From: Sinonovacula constricta
Taxonomy: Eukaryota > Mollusca > Bivalvia > Cardiida > Solecurtidae
Length of the DNA: 64,000 nucleotides
Assembly (NCBI GenBank): GCA_007844125.1
Contig: CM017561.1
Coordinates: 34,438,406 to 34,502,405 of the forward strand
Direction of reading: 5' to 3'
This document shows positions 1-16,100 of the stretch, in pieces. Position 1 is the first letter of the stretch; each line of letters begins with the position of its first letter. The notes under the pieces were generated by a model that saw only the letters and a list, made by a program, of their open reading frames with translations, made no database searches and was not told where the DNA came from. The position numbers and the translations under genes were made by a program.

Positions 1-2796
1 ACTATTGAAGGCGTACAAACCATGCCTGTGGTGTGACTATTGAAGGCGTAAACACCATGCCTGTGGTGTGACTATTGAAGTCGTACACACCATGCCTGTG
101 GTGTGACTATTGAAGTCGTACACACCATGCCTGTGGTGTAACTATTGAAGGCGTACACACACCATGCCTGTGGTGTGACTATTGAAGGCGTACACACCAA
201 AATGTGGTGTGACTATTGAAGGCGTACATACACCATGCATGTGGTGTGACTATTGAAGGCGTACACACACCATGCTTGTGGTGTGACTATTGAAGGCGTG
301 CACATACCATGATTGTGAGTTGAATATTGAAAGAAGGCGTACACACACCATGTTAGTGGAGTGACTATTGAATGCGTACACGCACCATGCTTGTGGTGTG
401 ACTATTGAATGCGTACATACACCATGCTTGTGGTGTGACTATTGAAGGAAGGCGTACACACACCATGTCTGTGAAGTGACTATTGAATGCGTACACACAC
501 CATGCCTGTGGTGTGACTATTGAAGGTGTACACACACCATGCCTGTGGTGTGACTATTGAAGGCGTACACACACCATGGCTGTGGTGTGACTATTGAAGG
601 CGTACACACACCATGCCCGTTTTCTGACTATTGAATGCGTACACACACCATGCCTGTGTTGTGACTATTGAATGCGTACACACACCATGCCTGTGGTGTA
701 ACTATTGAAGGCGTACACACACCATGCTTGTGGTGTGAATAGTGAAGGAAGGGGTACACACACCATATTTGTGGAGTGACTATTGAATGTGTACACACAC
801 CATGCTTGTGCTGTGACTATTGAATGCGTTCACACACCATGCTTGTAGTGTGACTATTTAATGAAGGCGTGCACACACCATGTCTGTGAAGTGACTATTG
901 AATGCGTACACACACACACCATGCTTGTGGTGTGACTATTTAATGAAGGCGTGCACACACTATGTCTGTGAAGTGACTATTGAATGCGTACACACACCAT
1001 GCCTGTGGTGTGACTATTGAATGCGTACACACACCATGCCTGTGGTGTGACTATTGAAGGCGTACACACACCATGCCTGTGGTGTGACTATTGCAGGCGT
1101 ACACACACCATGCTTGTTGTGTGACTATTGAAGGCGTACACACCATGTCTGTGAAGTGACTATTGAAGGCGTACACACACCATGCTTGTGGTGTGACTAT
1201 TGAAGGCGTACACACACCATGCCTGTGGTGTGACTATTGCAGGCGTACATAAACCATGCCTGTGGTGTGACTATTGAAGGCGTACACACCATGCCTGTGG
1301 TGTGACTATTGAAGTCGTACACACCATGCCGGTGGTGTTACTATTGAAGGCGTACACACACCATGCCTGTGGTGTGACTATTGAAGGCGTACACACCATG
1401 CCTGTGGTGTGACTATTGAAGGCGTACACACACCATGCCTGTGATGTGACTATTGAAGGCGTACACACACCATGCTTGTGGTGTGAATAGTGAAGGAAGG
1501 GGTACACACACCATATTTGTGGAGTGACTATTGAATGTGTACACACACCATGCTTGTGCTGTGACTATTGAATGCGTTCACACACCATGCTTGTAGTGTG
1601 ACTATTTAATGAAGGCGTGCACACACCATGTCTGTGAAGTGACTATTGAATGCGTACACACACACACCATGCTTGTGGTGTGACTATTTAATGAAGGCGT
1701 GCACACACTATGTCTGTGAAGTGACTATTGAATGCGTACACACACCATGCCTGTGGTGTGACTATTGAATGCGTACACACACCATGCCTGTGGTGTGACT
1801 ATTGAAGGCGTACACACACCATGCCTGTGGTGTGACTATTGCAGGCGTACACACACCATGCTTGTTGTGTGACTATTGAAGGCGTACACACACCCTGCCT
1901 GTGGTGTGACTATTGAAGGCGTACACACACCCTGCTTTTGGTGTGACTATTGAAGGCGTACACACACCATGTCTGTGAAGTGACTATTGAAGGCGTACAC
2001 ACACCATGCCTGTGGTGTGACAATTGAAGGCGTACACACACCATGCTTGTGGTGTGACTATTGAAGGCGTACACACACCATACCTGTGGTGTGACTATTG
2101 AAGGCGTACACACACCCTGCTTTTGATGTGACTATTGAAGGCGTACCCACACCATGCCTATGGTGTGACTATTAAATGCGTACACACTCCATGCCTGTGT
2201 TTTGATCATTGCAGGCGTACACACACCATGCTTGTGGTGTGACTATTGCAGGCGTACACACACCATGCCTGTGGTGTGACTATTGAATGCGTACACACAC
2301 CATGCCTGTGGTGCAACTGTTGAAGGCGTACGCACACCATGCCTGTGTTTTGATCATTGAATGCGTACACACACCATGCTTGTGGTGTGACTATTGAAGG
2401 CGTACACACACCTTGCCTGTGGTGTGACCATTGAAGGCGTACACACACCATGCATGTAATGTGATTATTGAATGCGTACACACACCATTCCTGTGGTGTG
2501 ACTATTGAAGGAATACACACACCATGTTTGTTGTGTGACTATTGAAGGCCTACACACACCATGCCTGTGGTGTGAATATTAAATGGGTACACACACCATG
2601 CCTGCGTTTTGACCATTGAAGGCGTACACACACCATGCTTGTGGTGGGACTTTTGAAGGCGTACACACAACATGTCTGTGGTGTAACTATTTAAGGCGTA
2701 CATGAACCATGCCTGTGGTGTGACTATTGAAGTCGTACACACACCATGCCTGTTGTGTGACTATTTAAGGCGTACACACACCATGCTTGTGGTGTG
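1..2796. repeat. Array 1 higher-order repeat, copy 1 (2796 bp)
   Basis: This block starts with the marker unit GGCGTACAAACCATG followed by GGCGTAAACACC, and the same pair recurs at 2797, 5593 and 10172. At 7900 and 17611 the marker recurs in the same way, although 7900 lacks the GGCGTAAACACC unit. The block looks identical to 2797-5592 apart from one substitution that I found (C at 2550, G at 5346). That points to a very recent duplication by unequal exchange, or to an assembly artefact. Confidence 0.9.
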
Positions 2797-5592
2797 ACTA
2801 TTGAAGGCGTACAAACCATGCCTGTGGTGTGACTATTGAAGGCGTAAACACCATGCCTGTGGTGTGACTATTGAAGTCGTACACACCATGCCTGTGGTGT
2901 GACTATTGAAGTCGTACACACCATGCCTGTGGTGTAACTATTGAAGGCGTACACACACCATGCCTGTGGTGTGACTATTGAAGGCGTACACACCAAAATG
3001 TGGTGTGACTATTGAAGGCGTACATACACCATGCATGTGGTGTGACTATTGAAGGCGTACACACACCATGCTTGTGGTGTGACTATTGAAGGCGTGCACA
3101 TACCATGATTGTGAGTTGAATATTGAAAGAAGGCGTACACACACCATGTTAGTGGAGTGACTATTGAATGCGTACACGCACCATGCTTGTGGTGTGACTA
3201 TTGAATGCGTACATACACCATGCTTGTGGTGTGACTATTGAAGGAAGGCGTACACACACCATGTCTGTGAAGTGACTATTGAATGCGTACACACACCATG
3301 CCTGTGGTGTGACTATTGAAGGTGTACACACACCATGCCTGTGGTGTGACTATTGAAGGCGTACACACACCATGGCTGTGGTGTGACTATTGAAGGCGTA
3401 CACACACCATGCCCGTTTTCTGACTATTGAATGCGTACACACACCATGCCTGTGTTGTGACTATTGAATGCGTACACACACCATGCCTGTGGTGTAACTA
3501 TTGAAGGCGTACACACACCATGCTTGTGGTGTGAATAGTGAAGGAAGGGGTACACACACCATATTTGTGGAGTGACTATTGAATGTGTACACACACCATG
3601 CTTGTGCTGTGACTATTGAATGCGTTCACACACCATGCTTGTAGTGTGACTATTTAATGAAGGCGTGCACACACCATGTCTGTGAAGTGACTATTGAATG
3701 CGTACACACACACACCATGCTTGTGGTGTGACTATTTAATGAAGGCGTGCACACACTATGTCTGTGAAGTGACTATTGAATGCGTACACACACCATGCCT
3801 GTGGTGTGACTATTGAATGCGTACACACACCATGCCTGTGGTGTGACTATTGAAGGCGTACACACACCATGCCTGTGGTGTGACTATTGCAGGCGTACAC
3901 ACACCATGCTTGTTGTGTGACTATTGAAGGCGTACACACCATGTCTGTGAAGTGACTATTGAAGGCGTACACACACCATGCTTGTGGTGTGACTATTGAA
4001 GGCGTACACACACCATGCCTGTGGTGTGACTATTGCAGGCGTACATAAACCATGCCTGTGGTGTGACTATTGAAGGCGTACACACCATGCCTGTGGTGTG
4101 ACTATTGAAGTCGTACACACCATGCCGGTGGTGTTACTATTGAAGGCGTACACACACCATGCCTGTGGTGTGACTATTGAAGGCGTACACACCATGCCTG
4201 TGGTGTGACTATTGAAGGCGTACACACACCATGCCTGTGATGTGACTATTGAAGGCGTACACACACCATGCTTGTGGTGTGAATAGTGAAGGAAGGGGTA
4301 CACACACCATATTTGTGGAGTGACTATTGAATGTGTACACACACCATGCTTGTGCTGTGACTATTGAATGCGTTCACACACCATGCTTGTAGTGTGACTA
4401 TTTAATGAAGGCGTGCACACACCATGTCTGTGAAGTGACTATTGAATGCGTACACACACACACCATGCTTGTGGTGTGACTATTTAATGAAGGCGTGCAC
4501 ACACTATGTCTGTGAAGTGACTATTGAATGCGTACACACACCATGCCTGTGGTGTGACTATTGAATGCGTACACACACCATGCCTGTGGTGTGACTATTG
4601 AAGGCGTACACACACCATGCCTGTGGTGTGACTATTGCAGGCGTACACACACCATGCTTGTTGTGTGACTATTGAAGGCGTACACACACCCTGCCTGTGG
4701 TGTGACTATTGAAGGCGTACACACACCCTGCTTTTGGTGTGACTATTGAAGGCGTACACACACCATGTCTGTGAAGTGACTATTGAAGGCGTACACACAC
4801 CATGCCTGTGGTGTGACAATTGAAGGCGTACACACACCATGCTTGTGGTGTGACTATTGAAGGCGTACACACACCATACCTGTGGTGTGACTATTGAAGG
4901 CGTACACACACCCTGCTTTTGATGTGACTATTGAAGGCGTACCCACACCATGCCTATGGTGTGACTATTAAATGCGTACACACTCCATGCCTGTGTTTTG
5001 ATCATTGCAGGCGTACACACACCATGCTTGTGGTGTGACTATTGCAGGCGTACACACACCATGCCTGTGGTGTGACTATTGAATGCGTACACACACCATG
5101 CCTGTGGTGCAACTGTTGAAGGCGTACGCACACCATGCCTGTGTTTTGATCATTGAATGCGTACACACACCATGCTTGTGGTGTGACTATTGAAGGCGTA
5201 CACACACCTTGCCTGTGGTGTGACCATTGAAGGCGTACACACACCATGCATGTAATGTGATTATTGAATGCGTACACACACCATTCCTGTGGTGTGACTA
5301 TTGAAGGAATACACACACCATGTTTGTTGTGTGACTATTGAAGGCGTACACACACCATGCCTGTGGTGTGAATATTAAATGGGTACACACACCATGCCTG
5401 CGTTTTGACCATTGAAGGCGTACACACACCATGCTTGTGGTGGGACTTTTGAAGGCGTACACACAACATGTCTGTGGTGTAACTATTTAAGGCGTACATG
5501 AACCATGCCTGTGGTGTGACTATTGAAGTCGTACACACACCATGCCTGTTGTGTGACTATTTAAGGCGTACACACACCATGCTTGTGGTGTG
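2797..5592. repeat. Array 1 higher-order repeat, copy 2 (2796 bp)
   Basis: This is the second copy of the 2796-bp block, at an exact offset of 2796 from copy 1. Marker variants such as CACCAAAATGTGG, TGCCCGTTTTCTGAC, TTTAATGAAGGCGTGC and GTGCAACTGTTG occur in the same order and phase. Confidence 0.9.
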
Positions 5593-7899
5593 ACTATTGA
5601 AGGCGTACAAACCATGCCTGTGGTGTGACTATTGAAGGCGTAAACACCATGCCTGTGGTGTGACTATTGAAGTCGTACACACCATGCCTGTGGTGTGACT
5701 ATTGAAGTCGTACACACCATGCCTGTGGTGTAACTATTGAAGGCGTACACACACCATGCCTGTGGTGTGACTATTGAAGGCGTACACACCAAAATGTGGT
5801 GTGACTATTGAAGGCGTACATACACCATGCATGTGGTGTGACTATTGAAGGCGTACACACACCATGCTTGTGGTGTGACTATTGAAGGCGTGCACATACC
5901 ATGATTGTGAGTTGAATATTGAAAGAAGGCGTACACACACCATGTTAGTGGAGTGACTATTGAATGCGTACACGCACCATGCTTGTGGTGTGACTATTGA
6001 ATGCGTACATACACCATGCTTGTGGTGTGACTATTGAAGGAAGGCGTACACACACCATGTCTGTGAAGTGACTATTGAATGCGTACACACACCATGCCTG
6101 TGGTGTGACTATTGAAGGTGTACACACACCATGCCTGTGGTGTGACTATTGAAGGCGTACACACACCATGGCTGTGGTGTGACTATTGAAGGCGTACACA
6201 CACCATGCCCGTTTTCTGACTATTGAATGCGTACACACACCATGCCTGTGTTGTGACTATTGAATGCGTACACACACCATGCCTGTGGTGTAACTATTGA
6301 AGGCGTACACACACCATGCTTGTGGTGTGAATAGTGAAGGAAGGGGTACACACACCATATTTGTGGAGTGACTATTGAATGTGTACACACACCATGCTTG
6401 TGCTGTGACTATTGAATGCGTTCACACACCATGCTTGTAGTGTGACTATTTAATGAAGGCGTGCACACACCATGTCTGTGAAGTGACTATTGAATGCGTA
6501 CACACACACACCATGCTTGTGGTGTGACTATTTAATGAAGGCGTGCACACACTATGTCTGTGAAGTGACTATTGAATGCGTACACACACCATGCCTGTGG
6601 TGTGACTATTGAATGCGTACACACACCATGCCTGTGGTGTGACTATTGAAGGCGTACACACACCATGCCTGTGGTGTGACTATTGCAGGCGTACACACAC
6701 CATGCTTGTTGTGTGACTATTGAAGGCGTACACCCCATGTCTGTGAAGTGACTATTGAAGGCGTACACACACCATGCTTGTGGTGTGACTATTGAAGGCG
6801 TACACACACCATGCCTGTGGTGTGACTATTGAAGGCGTACACACCCTGCTTTTGATGTGACTATTGAAGGCGTACACACACCCTGCCTGTGGTGTGACTA
6901 TTGAAGGCGTACACACACCCTGCTTTTGGTGTGACTATTGAAGGCGTACACACACCATGTCTGTGAAGTGACTATTGAAGGCGTACACACACCATGCCTG
7001 TGGTGTGACAATTGAAGGCGTACACACACGATGCTTGTGGTGTGACTATTGAAGGCGTACACACACCATACCTGTGGTGTGACTATTGAAGGCGTACACA
7101 CACCCTGCTTTTGATGTGACTATTGAAGGCGTACCCACACCATGCCTATGGTGTGACTATTAAATGCGTACACACTCCATGCCTGTGTTTTGATCATTGC
7201 AGGCGTACACACACCATGCTTGTGGTGTGACTATTGCAGGCGTACACACACCATGCCTGTGGTGTGACTATTGAATGCGTACACACACCATGCCTGTGGT
7301 GCAACTGTTGAAGGCGTACGCACACCATGCCTGTGTTTTGATCATTGAATGCGTACACACACCATGCTTGTGGTTTGACTATTGAAGGAAGGCGTACACG
7401 CACCATGTTTCTGGAGTGACTTTTGAATGCGTACACACACCATGCCTGTGGTGTGACTATTGAAGGCGTACACACACCATGCCTGTGGTGTGACTATTGA
7501 AGGCGTACACACACCTTGCCTGTGGTGTGACCATTGAAGGCGTACACACACCATGCATGTAATGTGATTATTGAATGCGTACACACACCATTCCTGTGGT
7601 GTGACTATTGAAGGAATACACACACCATGTTTGTTGTGTGACTATTGAAGGCGTACACACACCATGCCTGTGGTGTGAATATTAAATGGGTACACACACC
7701 ATGCCTGCGTTTTGACCATTGAAGGCGTACACACACCATGCTTGTGGTGGGACTTTTGAAGGCGTACACACAACATGTCTGTGGTGTAACTATTTAAGGC
7801 GTACATGAACCATGCCTGTGGTGTGACTATTGAAGTCGTACACACACCATGCCTGTTGTGTGACTATTTAAGGCGTACACACACCATGCTTGTGGTGTG
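5593..7899. repeat. Array 1 higher-order repeat, copy 3 (2307 bp, rearranged)
   Basis: The order of markers is the same as in copies 1 and 2, but a run of units in the middle (about 640 bp, equivalent to about 3.95-4.68 kb in copy 2) is missing. Units with GAAGGAAGGCGTACACGC and TTTCTGGAGTGAC are present near 7.38 kb and absent from copies 1 and 2. The block is therefore a related but older or recombined version. It carries private changes, for example CACCCC near 6733 and CACACACGATG near 7029. Confidence 0.85.
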
Positions 7900-10171
7900 A
7901 CTATTGAAGGCGTACAAACCATGCCTGTGGTGTGACTATTGAAGTCGTACACACCATGCCTGTGGTGTGACTATTGAAGTCGTACACACCATGCCTGTGG
8001 TGTAACTATTGAAGGCGTACACACACCATGCCTGTGGTGTGACTATTGAAGGCGTACACACCAAAATGTGGTGTGACTATTGAAGGCGTACATACACCAT
8101 GCATGTGGTGTGACTATTGAAGGCGTACACACACCATGCTTGTGGTGTGACTATTGAAGGCGTGCACATACCATGATTGTGAGTTGAATATTGAAAGAAG
8201 GCGTACACACACCATGTTAGTGGAGTGACTATTGAATGCGTACACGCACCATGCTTGTGGTGTGACTATTGAATGCGTACATACACCATGCTTGTGGTGT
8301 GACTATTGAAGGAAGGCGTACACACACCATGTCTGTGAAGTGACTATTGAATGCGTACACACACCATGCCTGTGGTGTGACTATTGAAGGTGTACACACA
8401 CCATGCCTGTGGTGTGACTATTGAAGGCGTACACACACCATGGTTGTGGTGTGACTATTGAAGGCGTACACACACCATGCCCGTTTTCTGACTATTGAAT
8501 GCGTTCACACACCATGCCTGTGTTGTGACTATTGAATGCGTACACACACCATGCCTGTGGTGTAACTATTGAAGGCGTACACACACCATGCTTGTGGTGT
8601 GAATAGTGAAGGAAGGGGTACACACACCATATTTGTGGAGTGACTATTGAATGTGTACACACACCATGCTTGTGCTGTGACTATTGAATGCGTTCACACA
8701 CCATGCTTGTAGTGTGACTATTTAATGAAGGCGTGCACACACCATGTCTGTGAAGTGACTATTGAATGCGTACACACACACACCATGCTTGTGGTGTGAC
8801 TATTTAATGAAGGCGTGCACACACTATGTCTGTGAAGTGACTATTGAATGCGTACACACACCATGCCTGTGGTGTGACTATTGAATGCGTACACACACCA
8901 TGCCTGTGGTGTGACTATTGAAGGCGTACACACACCATGCCTGTGGTGTGACTATTGCAGGCGTACACACACCATGCTTGTTGTGTGACTATTGAAGGCG
9001 TACACACCATGTCTGTGAAGTGACTATTGAAGGCGTACACACACCATGCTTGTGGTGTGACTATTGAAGGCGTACACACGCCATGCCTGTGGTGTGACTA
9101 TTGAAGGCGTACACACCCTGCTTTTGATGTAACTATTGAAGGCGTACACACACCCTGCCTGTGGTGTGACTATTGAAGGCGTACACACACCCTGCTTTTG
9201 GTGTGACTATTGAAGGCGTACACACACCATGTCTGTGAAGTGACTATTGAAGGCGTACACACACCATGCCTGTGGTGTGACAATTGAAGGCGTACACACA
9301 CCATGCTTGTGGTGTGACTATTGAAGGCGTACACACACCATACCTGTGGTGTGACTATTGAAGGCGTACACACACCCTGCTTTTGATGTGACTATTGAAG
9401 GCGTACCCACACCATGCCTATGGTGTGACTATTAAATGCGTACACACTCCATGCCTGTGTTTTGATCATTGCAGGCGTACACACACCATGCTTGTGGTGT
9501 GACTATTGCAGGCGTACACACACCATGCCTGTGGTGTGACTATTGAATGCGTACACACACCATGCCTGTGGTGCAACTGTTGAAGGCGTACGCACACCAT
9601 GCCTGTGTTTTGATCATTGAATGCGTACACACACCATGCTTGTGGTGTGACTATTGAAGGAAGGCGTACACGCACCATGTTTCTGGAGTGACTTTTGAAT
9701 GCGTACACACACCATGCCTGTGGTGTGACTATTGAAGGCGTACACACACCATGCCTGTGGTGTGACTATTGAAGGCGTACACACACCTTGCCTGTGGTGT
9801 GACCATTGAAGGCGTACACACACCATGCATGTAATGTGATTATTGAATGCGTACACACACCATTCCTGTGGTGTGACTATTGAAGGAATACACACACCAT
9901 GTTTGTTGTGTGACTATTGAAGGCGTACACACACCATGCCTGTGGTGTGAATATTAAATGGGTACACACACCATGCCTGCGTTTTGACCATTGAAGGCGT
10001 ACACACACCATGCTTGTGGTGGGACTTTTGAAGGCGTACACACAACATGTCTGTGGTGTAACTATTTAAGGCGTACATGAACCATGCCTGTGGTGTGACT
10101 ATTGAAGTCGTACACACACCATGCCTGTTGTGTGACTATTTAAGGCGTACACACACCATGCTTGTGGTGTG
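7900..10171. repeat. Array 1 higher-order repeat, copy 4 (2272 bp)
   Basis: This block shares the structure of copy 3: the same internal deletion and the same GAAGGAAGGCG / TTTCTGGAGTGAC units near 9.66 kb. It has also lost one unit near its start (GGCGTAAACACC is absent). Small private changes include GGTTGTGG near 8443 and CGCCATG near 9079. Confidence 0.85.
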
Positions 10172-13100
10172 ACTATTGAAGGCGTACAAACCATGCCTGT
10201 GGTGTGACTATTGAAGGCGTAAACACCATGCCTGTGGTGTGACTATTGAAGTCGTACACACCATGCCTGTGGTGTGGCTATTGAAGGCGTACACACACCA
10301 TGCCTGTGGTGTGACTATTGAAGGCGTACACACCAAAATGTGGTGTGACTATTGAAGGCGTACATACACCATGCATGTGGTGTGACTATTGAAGGCGTAC
10401 ATACACCATGCTTGTGGTGTGACTATTGAAGGCGTGCACATACCATGATTGTGAGTTGAATATTGAAAGAAGGCGTACACACACCATGTTAGTGGAGTGA
10501 CTATTGAATGCGTACACGCACCATGCTTGTGGTGTGACTATTGAATGCGTACATACACCATGCTTGTGGTGTGACTATTGAAGGAAGGCGTACACACACC
10601 ATGTCTGTGAAGTGACTATTGAATGCGTACACACACCATGCCTGTGGTGTGACTATTGAAGGTGTACACACACCATGGCTGTGGTGTGACTATTGAAGGC
10701 GTACACACACCATGCCCGTTTTCTGACTATTGAATGCGTACACACACCATGCCTGTGTTGTGACTATTGAATGCGTACACACACCATGCCTGTGGTGTAA
10801 CTATTGAAGGCGTACACACACCATGCCTGTGTTTTGATCATTGCAGGCTTACACACACCATGCCTGTGGTGTGACTATTTAAGGCGTACACACACCATAC
10901 TTGTGGAGTGACTTTTAAATGCGTACACACACCATGCCTGTGGTGTGACTATTGAAAGCGTACACACACCATGCCTGTGAAGTGACTATTGAAGGCGTAC
11001 ACACACCATGCTTATGGTGTGACTATTGAAGGCGTACACACACCATGCCTGTGGTGTGACTATTGCAGGCGTACATAAACCATGTCTGTGGTGTGACTAT
11101 TGAAGTCGTACACACAATGCCTGTGGTGTGACTATTGAAGTCGTACTCACCATGCCGGTGGTGTGACTTTTGAAGGCGTACACACACCATGCCTGTGGTG
11201 TGACTATTGAAGGCGTACACACCATGCCTGTGGTGTGACTATTGAAGGCGTACACACACCATGCCTGTGATGTGACTATTGAAGGCGTACACACACCATG
11301 CTTGTGGTGTGAATAGTGAAGGAAGGCGTACACACACCATGCCTGTGGTGTGACTATTGAAGGCGTACACACACCATGCTTGTGGTGTGACTATTGAATG
11401 CGTTCACACACCATGCTTGTAGTGTGACTATTTAATGAAGGCGTGCACACACCATGTCTGTGAAGTGACTATTGAATGCGTACACACACCATGCTTGTGG
11501 TGTGACTATTTAATGAAGGCGTGCACACACCATGTCTGTGAAGTGACTATTGAATGCGTACACACACCATGCCTGTGGTGTGACTATTGTATGCGTACAC
11601 ACTACATGCCTGTGGTGTAACTATTGAAGGCGTACACACACCATGCCTGTGGTGTGACTATTGAAGGCGTACACACACCATGCTTGTGGTGTGACTATTG
11701 AAGGCGTACACACACCATGTCTGTGAAGTGACTATTGAAGGCGTACACATACCATGCTTGTGGTGTGACTATTGAAGGCGTACACACACCATGCCTCTGG
11801 TGTGACTATTGAAGGCGTACACACACACTGCTTTTGATGTGACTATTGAAGGCGTACACACACCCTGCCTGTGGTGTGACTATTGAAGGCGTACACACAC
11901 CATGCTTGTGGTGTGACTATTGAAGGCGTACACACCATGCCTGTGGTGTGACTATTGAAGGCGTACACACACCATGCTTGTGGTGTGAATAGTGAAGGAA
12001 GGCGTACACACAGCACGTTTGTGGAGTGACTATTGAAAGCGTACACACACCATGCCTGTGGTGCAACTATTGAAGACGTACACACACCATGCCTGGGTTT
12101 TGATCATTGAATGCGTACACACACCATGCTTGTGGTGTGACTATTGAAGGAAGGCGTACACACACCATGTTTGTGGAGTAACTTTTGAAGGCGTACACAC
12201 ACCATGCTTGTGGTGTGACTATTGAAGGCGTACACACAATGCCTGTGGTGTGATTATTGAAGGCGTACACACACCATGCCTGTGGTGTGACTATTGAAGG
12301 CGTACACACACCATGCCTGTGGTGTGACTATTGAAGGCGTACACACACCATGCTTGTGGTGTGAATAGTGAAGGAAGGCGTACACACACCACGTTTGTGG
12401 AGTGACTATTGAAAGCGTACACACACCATTCCTGTGGTGTGACCATTGAAGGCATACACACACCATGTTTGTGGTGTGTCTATTGAAGGCGTACACACAC
12501 CATGCCTGTGGTGTGGATATTAAATGTGTACACACACCATGCCTGCGTTTTGACCATTGAAGGCGTACACACACCATGTCTGTGGTGTAACTATTGAAGG
12601 CGTACATAAACCATGCATGTGGTGTGACTATTGAAGGCGTACACACCATGCCTGCGGTGTGACTATTGAAGTCGTACACACCATGCCTGTGGTGTGACTA
12701 TTGAAGGCGTACACACAACATATCTGTGGTGTAACTATTGAAGGCGTACATAAACCATGCATGTGGTATGACTATTGAAGGCGTACACACACCATGCCTG
12801 TGGTGTGACTATTGAAGGCGTACACACCATGCCTGTGGTGTGACTAGTGAAGGCGTACACATACCATGCCTGTGGTGTGACTATTGAAGGCGTACACACA
12901 CCATGCTTGTGGTGTGAATAGTGAAGGAAGGCGTACACACACCATGTTTGTGGTGTGACTATTGAATGCGTTCACACACCATACTTGTAGTGTGACTATT
13001 TAATGAAGGCGTGCACACACCATGTCTGTGAAGTGACTATTGAATGCGTACACACACCATGCCTGTGGTGTGACTTTTGAAGGCGTACACACACCATGCC

Positions 13101-16100
13101 TGTGGTGTGACTATTGAAGCCGTACACACACCATGCTTGTGGTGTGACTATTGAAGGCGTACACACACCATGTCTGTGAAGTGACTATTGAAGGCGTACA
13201 CACACCATGCTTGTGGTGTGACTATTGAAGGCGTACACACACCATGCCTGTGGTGTGACTATTGAAGGCGTACACACACCCTGCTTTTGATATGACTATT
13301 GAAGGCGTACCCACACCATGCCTATGTTGTGACTATTAAATGCGTACACACTCCATGCCTGTGTTTTGATCATTGCAGGCGTACACACACCATGCCTGTG
13401 GTGTGACTATTACAGGCGTACATAAACCATGCCTGTGGTGTGACTATTGAAGGCGTACACACCATGCCTGTGGTGTGACTATTGAAGTTTTACACACCAT
13501 GCCGGTGGTGTTACTATTGAAGGCGTACACACACCATGCCTGTGGTGTGACTATTGAAGGCGTACACACCATGCCTGTGGTGTGACTATTGAAGGCGTAC
13601 ACACACCATGCCTGTGATGTGACTATTGAAGGCGTACAAACACCATGCTTGTGGTGTGAATAGTGAAGGAAGGCGTACACACACCATGTTTGTGGAGTGA
13701 CTATTGAAGGCGTACACACACCATGCTTGTGCTGTGACTATTGAATGCGTTCACACACCATGCTTGTAGTGTGACTATTTAATGAAGGCGTGCACACACC
13801 ATGTCTGTGAAGTGACTATTGAATGCGTACACACACCATGCTTGTGGTGTGACTATTTAATGAAGGCGTGCACACACTATGTCTGTGAAGTGACTATTTA
13901 ATGCGTACACACACCATGCATGTGGTGTGACTATTGAGTGCGTACACACACCATGCCTGTGGTGTGACTATTGCAGGCGTACACACACCATGCTTGTGGT
14001 GTGACTATTGAAGGCGTACACACACCATGTTTGTGAAGTGACTATTGAAGGCGTACACACACCATGCTTGTGGTGTGACTATTGAAGGCGTACACACACC
14101 ATGCCTGTGGTGTGACTATTGAAGGCGTACACCCCCTGCTTTTGATGTGACTATTGAAGGCGTACACACACCCTGCCTGTGGTGTGATTATTGAAGGCGT
14201 ACACACACCATGCCTGTGGTGTGACTATTGAAGGCGTACACACACCATGCCTGTGGTGTGACTATTGAAGGCGTACACACACCATGCTTGTGGTGTGAAT
14301 AGTGAAGGAAGGCGTACACACACCACGTTTGTGGAGTGACTATTGAAAACGTACACACACCATGCCTGTGGTGCAACTATTGAAGGCGTACACACACCAT
14401 GCCTGGGTTTTGATCATTGAATGCGTACACACACCATGCTTGTGGTGTGACTATTGAAGGAAGGCGTACACACACCATGTTTGTGGAGTTACTTTTGAAT
14501 GCGTACACACACCATGCCTGTGGTGTGGCTATTGAAGGCGTACAGACACCATGACTGTGGTGTGACTATTGAAGGCGTACACACACCTTGCCTGTGGTGT
14601 GACCATTGAAGGCGTACACACACCATGCATGTAATGTGATTATTGAATGCGTACACACACCATTCCTGTCGTGTGACTATTGAAGGCATACACACACCAT
14701 GTTTGTGGTGTGTCTATTGAAGGCGTACACACACCATGCCTGTGGTGTGGATATTAAATGTGTACACACACCATGCCTGCGTTTTGACCATTGAAGGCGT
14801 ACACACACCATGCTTGTGGTTGGACTATTGAAGGCGTACACACAACATGTCTGTGGTGTAACTATTGAAGGCGTACATAAACCATGCCTGTGGTGTGACT
14901 ATTGAAGGCGCACACACACCATGCCTGTGGTGTGGATATTAAATGTGTACACACACCATGCCTGCGTTTTGACCATTGAAGGCGTACACACACCATGCTT
15001 GTGGTTGGACTATTGAAGGCGTACACACAACATGTCTGTGGTGTAACTATTGAAGGCGTACATAAACCATGCATGTGGTGTGACTATTGAAGGCGTACAC
15101 ACCATGCCTGTGGTGTGACTATTGAAGTCGTACACACCATGACTGTGGTGTGACTATTGAAGGCGTACAAACACCATGCCTGTGGTGTGACTATTGAAGG
15201 CGTACACACCATGCCTGTGGTGTGACTATTGAAGGCGTACACACACCATGCTTGTGGTGTGAATAGTGAAGGAAGGCGTACACACACCATGTTTGTGGAG
15301 TGACTATTGAATGCGTACACACACCATGCTTGTGGTGTGACTATTGAATGCGTTCACACACCATACTTGTAGTGTGACTATTTAATGAAGGCGTGCACAC
15401 ACCATGTCTGTGAAGTGACTATTGAATGCGTACACACACCATGCCTGTGGTGTGACTTTTGAAGGCGTACACACACCATGCCTGTGGTGTGATTATTGAA
15501 GGCGTACACACACCATGCTTGTGGTGTGACTAATGAAGGCGTACACACACCATGTCTGTGTAGTGACTATTGAAGGCGTACACACACCATGCTTGTGGTG
15601 TGACTATTGAAGGCGTACACACACCATACCTGTGGTGTGACTATTGAAGGCGTACACACACCCTGCTTTTGATATGACTATTGAAGGCGTACCCACACCA
15701 TGCCTATGTTGTGACTATTAAATGCGTACACACTCCATGCCTGTGTTTTGATCATTGCAGGCGTACACACACCATGCCTGTGGTGTGACTATTGCAGGCG
15801 TACATAAACCATGCCTGTGGTGTGACTATTGAAGGCGTACACACCATGCCTGTGGTGTGACTATTGAAGTCGTACACACCATGCCGGTGGTGTTACTATT
15901 GAAGGCGTACACACACCATGCCTGTGGTGTGACTATTGAAGGCGTACACACCATGCCTGTGGTGTGACTATTGAAGGCGTACACACACCATGCCTGTGAT
16001 GTGACTATTGAAGGCGTACACACACCATGCTTGTTGTGTGAATAGTGAAGGAAGGGGTACACACACCATATTTGTGGAGTGACTATTGAATGTGTACACA

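Noticed and set aside
11435..11620. Plus-strand frame MKACTHHVCEVTIECVHTP (also at 18910 and 20579)
   Set aside because: It lies wholly within array 1 monomers and recurs only because the block is duplicated.
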